Assembly (NCBI GenBank): GCA_002359465.1
Contig: DENA01000030.1
Coordinates: 1-27,509, forward strand
Length of the DNA: 27,509 nt
From: Ruminococcaceae bacterium UBA2656
GTDB taxonomy: Bacteria > Bacillota > Clostridia > Oscillospirales > Acutalibacteraceae
Reading direction: 5' to 3'
Shown here piece by piece: positions 14,502 through 22,026 of this stretch. Below the pieces are notes generated by a model that was given only the letters and a program-made list of their open reading frames with translations, was not told the DNA's origin and did not search any database. Within the stretch, counting starts at the first letter, position 1. The number at the start of each line of letters is the position of its first letter. A program made the translations under genes and the position numbers.

Positions 14502-16229
14502 ATGAAAACTACATTAACCGCAGTCATCTGCGTTTTAAATTCCAAATATATTCATTCTTCCCTCGCACCATGGTGCCTGTCGGCAGGAGTGGACGCTCAC
14601 TGCGACCCCGGAATCACCGCGGAAGTGGTAGAGGGTACCATCAATGAGCGGATCGAAGACGTCGCACAGCGCATTATTGCACGGAACCCGCAGGTAATCG
14701 GTTTTTGCTGCTATATCTGGAATATTTCTGCCACAAAACAGCTGGTGCGGCTGGTGAAGAGCCGGCTGCCGAACGCCATCATCATCTTTGGCGGGCCGGA
14801 GGTAAGTTATTGCGCAGAAAAACTGCTGCGCGCAGAGCCGCTGGTGCAGTACGTCATTTCCGGTGAAGGGGAAAAGCCTTTCGCCCTCCTGCTGAACGCA
14901 GTCAGCCGCGGAGAAAGGGCGGAAAACATTCCCGGCGTCTGTTTCCGGAGGGACGGGCAGGCGGTGACCGTACCGCCCTATACCCCGGAAAACGACCCTC
15001 CCTCCCCTTACACAAGAACCTATCTGGACTCGTTAAAGGGGCGCATTGCATATTTGGAAACCAGCCGCGGCTGCCCGTACTCCTGTGCATTCTGCCTTTC
15101 CGGGCGGTGCGGCGGCGCGCGCTTCTTTGATTTGGAGAGGGCGAAAAAAGATTTGCTGCTGCTGGCAAACAGCGGCGCACAGACGGTAAAGCTGGTGGAC
15201 CGTACTTTTAATGCCAACCGCAGGCGGGCAATCGAGCTTTTCCGTTTTATTATTCAAAGCTACGGAAACACCATTCCGGACGGAGTCTGCTTCCATTTTG
15301 AAATCGCGGGCGATATTCTTGACGAAGAAACGCTGGATGTCCTTGCAGAAGCACCAGTCGGCGCGATTCAGCTAGAAATCGGGCTGCAAAGCTTCAATGC
15401 GAAAACACTTGCCGCCATCAACCGAAAAACCGACGTGCCGCGTTTGAAAAAGAATATCCGGCGCATCGCAGCCAATGCAAATATGCACGTTCACATCGAT
15501 TTGATTGCGGGGCTGCCCTATGAAGATCTTGACAGCTTTGCCGAAAGCTTTAACACCGCATATTCTCTCGGGCCAAACATGCTGCAGCTTGGTTTTTTAA
15601 AATTGCTTTACGGCGCACCTATGCGGGAAAATCCCGAAGCCTTTCCCTGCAGCTATGATGAACAGCCGCCGTATGAAGTAACGGAGACCCCATGGCTGTC
15701 CCGCGAAGAGCTTTCCCTGCTGCATCATACGGAGGACGCTCTGGAGCGCCTTTCCAACAGCGGCCGTTTCCGCAGGACTCTGGCGTATTTATTGGAAAAG
15801 GGTGCTATGACCCCATTTGAATTGTTCAGCCGGTTCGGCCATTTTGCCGCTGAGAAAGGGACGGACCGGATTTCGCTGGACGATTACACCGCCCTGGCAT
15901 TTGGCTTTTTCAGCAGACAAGGCGGTATTCATCCGGATGTCCTGCGCGACAGGATGGTCTGCGACCGTCTGTCAACCAATTCTTCCGGCAAACTTCCGCC
16001 CGTCCTGCGCGTTCGGGACACCGCACTGGGCAAAGCCATCCGCGAGCTGGAGGGCAGCAGTGCGAACCGGCCCGCCAAAGGAATCAGGAGGGGCTATGCC
16101 CTGCTGTATTCCGAGCACTGTCTGGCTTATGCGGATTATCAGAACCGGAACCCCATCACCGGGGAATATGCGCTGTTCAAATTTCATCCGAGCTTTCCGG
16201 AGATGCCGCAGCGGCCTGCCGAATGTTAA
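14502..16229 (+). CDS. B12-binding domain radical SAM protein (DUF4080 type)
   Basis: A 575-residue protein with an N-terminal cobalamin-binding-like Rossmann domain (about residues 1-140), a radical SAM core with the CPYSCAFC cluster motif (Cys191, Cys195, Cys198), and a C-terminal region (about 400-575) like that of DUF4080 proteins. The B12 domain has the usual VIGFCCYIWN and FGGPEVSY stretches, but I do not see a DxHxxG base-off motif. The start at 14502 has GAGGGG upstream; an in-frame start at 14346 lies inside the preceding terminator and before the promoter, and is rejected. The reaction is unknown; relatives are annotated as methyltransferase-like enzymes without proof. It is transcribed alone. 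Confidence 0.9.
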   Translation: MKTTLTAVICVLNSKYIHSSLAPWCLSAGVDAHCDPGITAEVVEGTINERIEDVAQRIIARNPQVIGFCCYIWNISATKQLVRLVKSRLPNAIIIFGGPEVSYCAEKLLRAEPLVQYVISGEGEKPFALLLNAVSRGERAENIPGVCFRRDGQAVTVPPYTPENDPPSPYTRTYLDSLKGRIAYLETSRGCPYSCAFCLSGRCGGARFFDLERAKKDLLLLANSGAQTVKLVDRTFNANRRRAIELFRFIIQSYGNTIPDGVCFHFEIAGDILDEETLDVLAEAPVGAIQLEIGLQSFNAKTLAAINRKTDVPRLKKNIRRIAANANMHVHIDLIAGLPYEDLDSFAESFNTAYSLGPNMLQLGFLKLLYGAPMRENPEAFPCSYDEQPPYEVTETPWLSREELSLLHHTEDALERLSNSGRFRRTLAYLLEKGAMTPFELFSRFGHFAAEKGTDRISLDDYTALAFGFFSRQGGIHPDVLRDRMVCDRLSTNSSGKLPPVLRVRDTALGKAIRELEGSSANRPAKGIRRGYALLYSEHCLAYADYQNRNPITGEYALFKFHPSFPEMPQRPAEC

Positions 16230-16231
16230 AA

Positions 16232-16254
16232 CGGTTCGGCGAGCCGCTTTCTTC
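16232..16254 (+). terminator. Weak terminator after the radical SAM gene
   Basis: CGGTTC-GGC-GAGCCG forms a short six-pair stem with one G-U pair, followed by CTTTCTTC. It is in the right place but the T tract is poor. Confidence 0.35.
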
Positions 16255-16597
16255 ATGAGTTCATATGCCGAAATTTCAATGACGGCAACCGGAAAATTCA
16301 GCGGTCATCCCTAAAATAGGATGGCCTGATGGGAAGGATAATTCCTCTGTTAACCTAATCGTCACAAAACCCAATTTTGCTGTATAAAGAAATTTATATC
16401 TAAAAAATTATAGATAAAATCCATTTCAAAATCCTGTTAAAAAGGGTAAATATTGACCTTGCACATCTGTAAAATTTTGATTATTATTATAACTGTTTCT
16501 GTTGCAAAAACAACATTTATTCATTGTTTTGGGGAAAAGTGTTGTGGATATGGTGTAGCCGACAGAAAAGTTGATGTGGAGAAATGGTGGTTTAGGA
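16255..16597 (+). other. AT-rich intergenic leader of the ech operon
   Basis: This 343-bp gap has no convincing gene. It holds a small AT-rich inverted repeat (TATCTA 16397-16402 / TAGATA 16411-16416), a candidate promoter (16459-16487) and about 110 nt of leader. I saw no known riboswitch in it. Confidence 0.6.
16459..16487 (+). promoter_or_regulatory. Candidate promoter of the ech-hyp operon
   Basis: TTGCAC (16459-16464) and TATTAT (16482-16487) are separated by 17 bp. A second TTGACC just upstream has no matching -10 at good spacing. The predicted leader is about 105 nt. Confidence 0.5.
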
Positions 16598-18502
16598 ATG
16601 ACAGTTACTCTAATGATTTTCCCTTTTGTTGCAGCTCTGATTCTATCAATGATCAAACCCGGAAAACTGCGAGACCGCTTCGTATTTGCAAGCTGTATTT
16701 TCATCGTTGCGGTGGTAACGGCTTTTTCCGTAAGCGCTCTGTGCAGCGGGAAAGATCAATCCTATCTTGTGGATACCCAGCTGCTCGACAAAATCTTTCT
16801 TCTGGCCGAGTTCGGCCTGATGGGCCTAGTGTTTTATTATGCCTTTCGGTATAAAAAATACTATGTCGCCCTGCTTTCAGCGGCACAGACCGTTCCCATC
16901 GCCTGGATGGAGCTTTCCGGCCGGGCTGTGGAAGGCAGGGATCATATTGCCGTGGATAATCTGACCATTATTATGTGCATGGTGATCGGCGTGGTGGGTT
17001 GCCTGATCTGTGTTTACGCGGTCGGATACATGAAGGAATACGTTTTGCACCATCCGGAATACAAGGATCGGTCGTCCTTTTTCTTTGCGATGCTCTTCGT
17101 GTTTTTAGGCGCCATGTTCGGACTGGTGTTTTCGAGCAATCTTACCTGGATCTATTTCTTCTGGGAGATCACCAGTATCTGCTCCTTCCTGCTGATTGGC
17201 TATAATCAGACGGAGGAGGCGATCCGCAACTCTTTCAGGGCGCTCTGGATGAACCTTCTGGGCGGCCTCGGCTTTGCGTGTGCCATTCTGTACTCTTCCA
17301 TCGTATTGGATATTGCCAATATTCAGGATCTGGTCGCTTTGGGCACGGGAAAACAAATTGCGATCATTCCGGTGGTTCTGCTTGCTTTTGCGGCTTTGAC
17401 CAAAAGTGCGCAGATGCCGTTTTCCGGATGGCTGCTGGGTGCGATGGTTGCGCCCACGCCTACCTCGGCGCTGCTGCATTCGGCAACGATGGTCAAGGCC
17501 GGCGTGTATCTGTTAATCCGTCTTTCCCCCGCGCTCAGCGGGAATCTGGCGGGAATTATGGTTACGACAATCGGCGGCTTTACGTTTTTTGCGGCTTCGC
17601 TGCTTGCCATTTCGCAAAGCGACGGCAAGAAAGTCCTTGCGTATTCCACCATATCCAATCTGGGCCTGATTACCGCGTGCGCGGGCGTGGGTCTGCACGA
17701 GGCCGTTTGGGCGGGCATCCTGCTCCTGGTGTTCCACGCGGTTTCAAAATCACTGATGTTCCTTTCAGTGGGCGCGGTGGAAAACAGCACGGGCAGCCGC
17801 AACATTGAAGATATGCACGGCCTGATCGTCAAGCTTCCCAAGCTTGCTTTCGTCATGATCGTAGGGATTTCCGGCATGTTTCTGGCGCCTTTCGGCATGC
17901 TGATTTCAAAATGGGCGGCGCTCAAGGCGTTTGTGGATTCCAAAAGCATCTGGCTGGTTATTTTCCTGATATTCGGAAGCGCCAGCACCCTGTTTTACTG
18001 GGGAAAATGGCTTGGCAAGCTGGTCGCGGTCATCCACCGCTCCGAGCGGCTGCCCGACAAACTGGAAAAAAGCGACTGGTTTTCCATTTATACGCTGGCG
18101 GCTCTGGTCATCATCCTGTGCGTGTCTTTCCCGCTGCTGTCCACCTATCTGGTACAGCCGTTCCTGATAAAGATGTTCCATGAAACCATTACGACGCTCA
18201 TCAGCAGCAGTGATCTTAAAATTATGTTCCTGATGCTCTGCACCATTCTGATCCTGCCCGTGATGGTTCGCCTGCTCACCTTCGGCAAGAAAAACAAGAT
18301 TGTGATATCCTATATGGGCGGCGCCAATGCCGGTGACGACCGCCACTTTACAGACTCCTTCGGTCAGGAAAAATCCATGTACCTTGCAAACTGGTACATG
18401 GAAGATCTGTTTGGGGAAAAGAAAATATTAAAGCCGTCCCTGGTTCTCGCTACGGCGGACTTAATCATCCTGATGATTGTTGCAATTGGGGGTATGATTT
18501 AA
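16598..18502 (+). CDS. echA: Ech hydrogenase subunit A, proton/sodium-translocating antiporter-like (NuoL-like)
   Basis: A 634-residue polytopic membrane protein of the complex I NuoL/Mrp antiporter family, the ion-pumping arm of the Ech hydrogenase. Conserved charged sites appear in the usual places: the glutamate in FFWEITSICSF and the lysine in LLHSATMVKAGVYLL, followed by histidines in VFHAVSKSLMF. The start at 16598 is preferred because GGTGG lies seven bases upstream and the next residues begin the first membrane helix; in-frame TTG 16571 and ATG 16574 add only nine or eight polar residues with a poorer ribosome site. First gene of the operon; echB starts one base after its stop. Confidence 0.93.
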   Translation: MTVTLMIFPFVAALILSMIKPGKLRDRFVFASCIFIVAVVTAFSVSALCSGKDQSYLVDTQLLDKIFLLAEFGLMGLVFYYAFRYKKYYVALLSAAQTVPIAWMELSGRAVEGRDHIAVDNLTIIMCMVIGVVGCLICVYAVGYMKEYVLHHPEYKDRSSFFFAMLFVFLGAMFGLVFSSNLTWIYFFWEITSICSFLLIGYNQTEEAIRNSFRALWMNLLGGLGFACAILYSSIVLDIANIQDLVALGTGKQIAIIPVVLLAFAALTKSAQMPFSGWLLGAMVAPTPTSALLHSATMVKAGVYLLIRLSPALSGNLAGIMVTTIGGFTFFAASLLAISQSDGKKVLAYSTISNLGLITACAGVGLHEAVWAGILLLVFHAVSKSLMFLSVGAVENSTGSRNIEDMHGLIVKLPKLAFVMIVGISGMFLAPFGMLISKWAALKAFVDSKSIWLVIFLIFGSASTLFYWGKWLGKLVAVIHRSERLPDKLEKSDWFSIYTLAALVIILCVSFPLLSTYLVQPFLIKMFHETITTLISSSDLKIMFLMLCTILILPVMVRLLTFGKKNKIVISYMGGANAGDDRHFTDSFGQEKSMYLANWYMEDLFGEKKILKPSLVLATADLIILMIVAIGGMI

Positions 18503-18503
18503 T

Positions 18504-19367
18504 ATGCAGACTTTAGTAAAAATTGTACTGTTTATAATTTTCGCGCCGTTTATCGGCGGGCTGCTTTCGGGGTTCGACCGTAAAGTCAGCGCGCGGCTTC
18601 AAGGCCGCCAGGGGCCGCCGCTTCTTCAGCCCTTTTACGATTTATTCAAGCTTTTTTCAAAGCAATCGGTCGTCGTCAACGGCGTACAGGATTTTCTGGT
18701 CGGCGGATTCTTTGTCTTTGTTGTTTTTACCGGATGCATTTTCTTTGCGGGCGGAGACCTTCTGCTCGTATTCTTTGCGCTTACGCTGGCAGAGGTGTTT
18801 TTAATCATGTCGGCGTCTTCCGCCAATTCCCCTTACAGCGCAATGGGCGCGCAAAGGGAACTGATGCAGATGATGGCCTATGAGCCGATGATGCTTCTTG
18901 CGGCTATCGGGTTTTATATTGCGACCGGCAGCTTTAATGTCATCGACATTGTGCACAGCGGCACTTCCGCCATTGCGGTGCTTCCGGGAATGTTCTTCGG
19001 GTTCCTTTACATTCTCGCCATTAAGCTGCGCAAATCGCCGTTTGACATCAGCACCTCTCACCATGCCCATCAGGAAATGGTAAAAGGCCTTACAACGGAG
19101 CTGTCCGGAAATATTCTGGCGCTGGTCGAGCTGGCGGGCTGGTATGAAGATGTGCTTCTGCTGGGTTTTGTGGGTCTTTTCATTATCAACCTTCAGTGGT
19201 GGAGCATCCTGGCTGCGGTGCTTGTCTGCATCGTCTCCTACTTCCTTGAAATTCTGGCCGACAATATTTTTCCCCGTGTAAAATGGGATAAAATGCTCAG
19301 TTCAACCTGGCTGGTGACCCTGATCGCCGGTGGCATTAACCTGCTGATACTGACGCTTATTCAATAA
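18504..19367 (+). CDS. echB: Ech hydrogenase subunit B (NuoH-like membrane anchor)
   Basis: A 287-residue membrane protein of the NuoH/HycD family that anchors the soluble hydrogenase part and couples it to ion movement. The conserved region FDRKVSARLQGRQGPPLLQPFYDL near residue 25, the LAEVFLIM segment, and SPFDISTSHHAHQEMVKGLTTELSG near residue 180 are typical for the group. About eight hydrophobic segments are visible. Its ATG follows the echA TAA after one base, so translation is probably coupled. Confidence 0.95.
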   Translation: MQTLVKIVLFIIFAPFIGGLLSGFDRKVSARLQGRQGPPLLQPFYDLFKLFSKQSVVVNGVQDFLVGGFFVFVVFTGCIFFAGGDLLLVFFALTLAEVFLIMSASSANSPYSAMGAQRELMQMMAYEPMMLLAAIGFYIATGSFNVIDIVHSGTSAIAVLPGMFFGFLYILAIKLRKSPFDISTSHHAHQEMVKGLTTELSGNILALVELAGWYEDVLLLGFVGLFIINLQWWSILAAVLVCIVSYFLEILADNIFPRVKWDKMLSSTWLVTLIAGGINLLILTLIQ

Positions 19368-19384
19368 GGAAGGTGCTTTAGCGC

Positions 19385-19840
19385 ATGATAAAAATATCAA
19401 AATCTCCATGGCTCCTGCATTACGACGGTTCCAGCTGCAACGGCTGCGACATTGAAGTGCTGGCCTGCCTGACCCCCGTTTACGACGTTGAACGCTTTGG
19501 CGTTGTCAATACCGGCAACCCGAAACATGCCGATATTTTTCTGATCACCGGCGGCATTAACCGTCAGAACGAAATGGTGGTAAAACAGATTTATTCCCAA
19601 ATGCCGGAAAACAAGGTTGTTGTCGCGGTCGGCATCTGCGCCTGCGACGGCGGCATTTTCAAGGACTGCTACAACATTCTGGGCGGCGTGGACAAGGTAA
19701 TCCCGGTGGACATCTACGTCCCCGGATGCGCCGCAAGGCCGGAAGCGATTATCGACGGCGTGGTTAAAGCAATCGCGCTTCTGGATGAAAAACGCGAGCG
19801 CAAGCAAATCAGCGCCGCCGCGCTGCACAAGGAGGCTTAA
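19385..19840 (+). CDS. echC: Ech hydrogenase small subunit C (NuoB-like)
   Basis: A 151-residue small hydrogenase subunit carrying the proximal [4Fe-4S] cluster next to the NiFe site. The four ligands can be placed at Cys18 and Cys21 (SSCNGCDIE), Cys85 (VGICACDGG) and Cys115 (YVPGCAARPEA). As in other Ech/complex I-like small subunits it is short and lacks the extra clusters and the Tat signal of uptake hydrogenases. It would pass electrons from EchF to the active site. AAGGTGC precedes the ATG. Confidence 0.95.
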   Translation: MIKISKSPWLLHYDGSSCNGCDIEVLACLTPVYDVERFGVVNTGNPKHADIFLITGGINRQNEMVVKQIYSQMPENKVVVAVGICACDGGIFKDCYNILGGVDKVIPVDIYVPGCAARPEAIIDGVVKAIALLDEKRERKQISAAALHKEA

Positions 19841-19842
19841 TC

Positions 19843-20178
19843 ATGCCGGAAAATATTATTATTCCCATCTCCCATGAATCTTTGCTGGAAGAAGTTTTAA
19901 AAATGAAAGGCAGCAGCTGCCGCCTGGTGCAGATCTGTTCCACAAGAATAAAAGACGGCTATGAGCTTACGTATTCGTTCGGCAAGGACTTCGACCTGTA
20001 TGGCCTGCGCTTCCAAATCGGCGAGGATACCGAAATTCCGAGCATCAGCCACATTTACCCGGCATCCTTTTTGTATGAAAACGAAATTCACGATCTTTTC
20101 GGCGTACCGATCAAAATGATTTCCCTTGACTATCAGGGCACCCTTTACCGCACCGAGAAGAAAACGCCTTTTAAATAA
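19843..20178 (+). CDS. echD: Ech hydrogenase subunit D (NuoC-like)
   Basis: A 111-residue soluble subunit of the 30-kDa NuoC family, much shorter than complex I NuoC, as usual for EchD. The C-terminal motif FLYENEIHDLFGVPI matches the conserved ERE-x-x-D-x-FG signature of the family. It probably helps to assemble the small and large subunits. It starts two bases after the echC stop, with AAGGAGG overlapping the end of echC. Confidence 0.92.
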   Translation: MPENIIIPISHESLLEEVLKMKGSSCRLVQICSTRIKDGYELTYSFGKDFDLYGLRFQIGEDTEIPSISHIYPASFLYENEIHDLFGVPIKMISLDYQGTLYRTEKKTPFK

Positions 20179-20196
20179 ATGTAGGAGTGATACCAG

Positions 20197-21276
20197 ATGT
20201 CCAAACGCAGCATTGTACCGTTCGGTCCCCAGCATCCGGTACTTCCGGAACCGATTCATCTGGATTTGGTGCTGGAAGACGAAAAGGTGGTAGAGGCGAT
20301 TCCCTCCATCGGTTTTGTGCACAGGGGCCTTGAAAAATTGGTAGAAAAAAAAGATTTTAATGAATATGTTTACGTTGCGGAGCGAATCTGCGGAATTTGC
20401 AGCTTTATGCACGGCATGGGCTACTGTGAAGCGGTGGAGCATATTATGGGAGCGGAAATTCCTCCCCGCGCCAAATACCTGAGAACGATCTGGTGTGAAA
20501 TGTCGCGGATTCACAGCCATCTTTTATGGCTTGGCCTGCTTGCCGACGCGTTCGGCTTTGAAAGCCTGTTCATGGAAACATGGAGAATGCGCGAAAAGGT
20601 ACTGGATATGTTTGAATATTCCACCGGCGGCCGCGTTATTTTTTCGGTGAATAAAATCGGCGGCCAGCGCAAGGATATGGATAACGATATGATTCGCGAA
20701 TTTCTTGGCATTTTCGCGGATATGGAACGGGATCTGAAAGAGTTGGTAAAAACCTTTCTGAACAACACGGCCGTCAACAGCCGTCTGCAGGGAGTTGGGT
20801 TTCTGACCAGACAGCAGGCGTTCGACCTTGGCGCCGTTGGTCCGTTTATGCGTTCCAGCGGTATCAGCTACGACACGCGCAAGCTTGGCTACGCCGCTTA
20901 CCCCGATCTTGAGTTTGAACCGATTACCAGCGATGTCGGCGACTGCTACGCGCGCACCGACGTGCGCATCCGAGAAATTTTCCAGTCGATCGACATCATC
21001 CGTCAGGCGGCGGCTAAAATCCCGACCGGCGAAGTTGCCGTGCCGGTCAAGGGCTTTCCCGACGGAGAATATTTCATGCGCGTGGAGCAGCCGCGCGGCG
21101 AGGCAGTTTACTACGTAAAGGCAAACGGAACGAAGTTTCTGGACCGCATGCGTGTGCGCACCCCTACCTTTGCCAATCTGCCGGGCATGCTGGAGACTCT
21201 GAAAGGCTGTCAGCTTGCCGACGTACCGATTTTAATTCTGACAATCGACCCGTGCATCAGCTGTACCGAGAGGTGA
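20197..21276 (+). CDS. echE: Ech [NiFe]-hydrogenase large subunit E (NuoD-like)
   Basis: A 359-residue catalytic subunit that binds the NiFe centre and reduces protons or oxidises hydrogen. The four nickel-ligand cysteines are present: Cys65 and Cys68 in RICGICSFMHG and Cys353 and Cys356 in DPCISCTER. The protein ends with that motif, so it lacks the C-terminal peptide that proteases remove in most other hydrogenases; Ech- and CooH-type large subunits are known to lack it. This matches the absence of a maturation protease gene in the window. The retained cysteines argue for a true hydrogenase and against a complex I NuoD. Confidence 0.96.
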   Translation: MSKRSIVPFGPQHPVLPEPIHLDLVLEDEKVVEAIPSIGFVHRGLEKLVEKKDFNEYVYVAERICGICSFMHGMGYCEAVEHIMGAEIPPRAKYLRTIWCEMSRIHSHLLWLGLLADAFGFESLFMETWRMREKVLDMFEYSTGGRVIFSVNKIGGQRKDMDNDMIREFLGIFADMERDLKELVKTFLNNTAVNSRLQGVGFLTRQQAFDLGAVGPFMRSSGISYDTRKLGYAAYPDLEFEPITSDVGDCYARTDVRIREIFQSIDIIRQAAAKIPTGEVAVPVKGFPDGEYFMRVEQPRGEAVYYVKANGTKFLDRMRVRTPTFANLPGMLETLKGCQLADVPILILTIDPCISCTER

Positions 21277-21283
21277 CAAAATA

Positions 21284-21646
21284 ATGAAATTACTGACTTT
21301 TGCAAAAACCGAGCTTCGCAATTTATTTTCCAAACCGGCCACCCGCCCTTACCCGCAGCAGGAAAGGGTTTATCCGCAGCGCACAAGGGGCCATATCGAA
21401 AACGACATTGACACCTGCGTCTTCTGCGGCCTCTGTTCCAAAAAGTGCCCGACCGGCGCCATCACGGTCAACCGTGCGGAAAAAAGCTGGTCCATCCGGC
21501 GGTTCAGCTGCATTCAATGCGGCTACTGTGTGGAGAGTTGCCCCAAGAACTGCCTTTCCATGCATCAGAGCTATACACAGCCCGCGGGGAAGAAGACGGT
21601 GGATACCGTCTGCCAGACCCAAGAGGAAAACCAGAACGCATCATAA
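21284..21646 (+). CDS. echF: Ech hydrogenase ferredoxin-like subunit F (NuoI-like)
   Basis: A 120-residue polyferredoxin subunit with two [4Fe-4S] motifs: Cys45, Cys48, Cys51 and Cys55 (CVFCGLCSKKCP), and Cys76, Cys79, Cys82 and Cys86 (CIQCGYCVESCP). It is the entry point for electrons from soluble ferredoxin. The ATG lies seven bases after the echE stop, with a GAGGTGAC ribosome site spanning the stop codon. It is the last of the six structural genes; hypA follows after 38 bp. Confidence 0.95.
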   Translation: MKLLTFAKTELRNLFSKPATRPYPQQERVYPQRTRGHIENDIDTCVFCGLCSKKCPTGAITVNRAEKSWSIRRFSCIQCGYCVESCPKNCLSMHQSYTQPAGKKTVDTVCQTQEENQNAS

Positions 21647-21684
21647 AATAACGGAACATAGAATAAACAGGAGGAAAAGCTGTA

Positions 21685-22026
21685 ATGCATGATTATCACA
21701 AGGCTGCCGATTTTCTGAAGGAAGCCTCCGAAAAGGCAGAAAAATCAGGTAAAAACAAGGTAACTAAAATTAATATTGCAGTGGGTGAAGATTCCGGATA
21801 CTCGGGAGAAAGCATCCAAATGTATTTTGAAGATTTATCCAAGGGCACCGTCTGCGAGGGCGCTGAAATGGAGATCCACCCGATAAAATCCAAGCTGCGC
21901 TGCCCCAAATGCAACGAACTGTTTGAACGCAAGCGTTTTGATTTTGCCTGCCCAAAATGCGGCACTCAGGGAGAGCCGAGCGAAACAGGCAGAGAAGTGA
22001 AAATAGAAAGCATTGAAATGAAATGA
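21685..22026 (+). CDS. hypA: Hydrogenase nickel-insertion protein HypA
   Basis: A 113-residue nickel metallochaperone. The N-terminal His2, which binds nickel, is kept (MHDYHK), but the usual Glu3 is replaced by Asp3. The zinc site is complete: Cys73, Cys76, Cys89 and Cys92 in two CPKC motifs. The start has AGGAGG about ten bases upstream. Its TGA overlaps the hypF ATG (ATGA). The usual partner GTPase, HypB, is not encoded in the window. Confidence 0.93.
   Translation: MHDYHKAADFLKEASEKAEKSGKNKVTKINIAVGEDSGYSGESIQMYFEDLSKGTVCEGAEMEIHPIKSKLRCPKCNELFERKRFDFACPKCGTQGEPSETGREVKIESIEMK

Noticed and set aside
19897..20520. Minus-strand reading frame of 207 codons across echD and echE
   Set aside because: It lies entirely opposite two well-conserved hydrogenase genes and resembles no protein; treated as a shadow.
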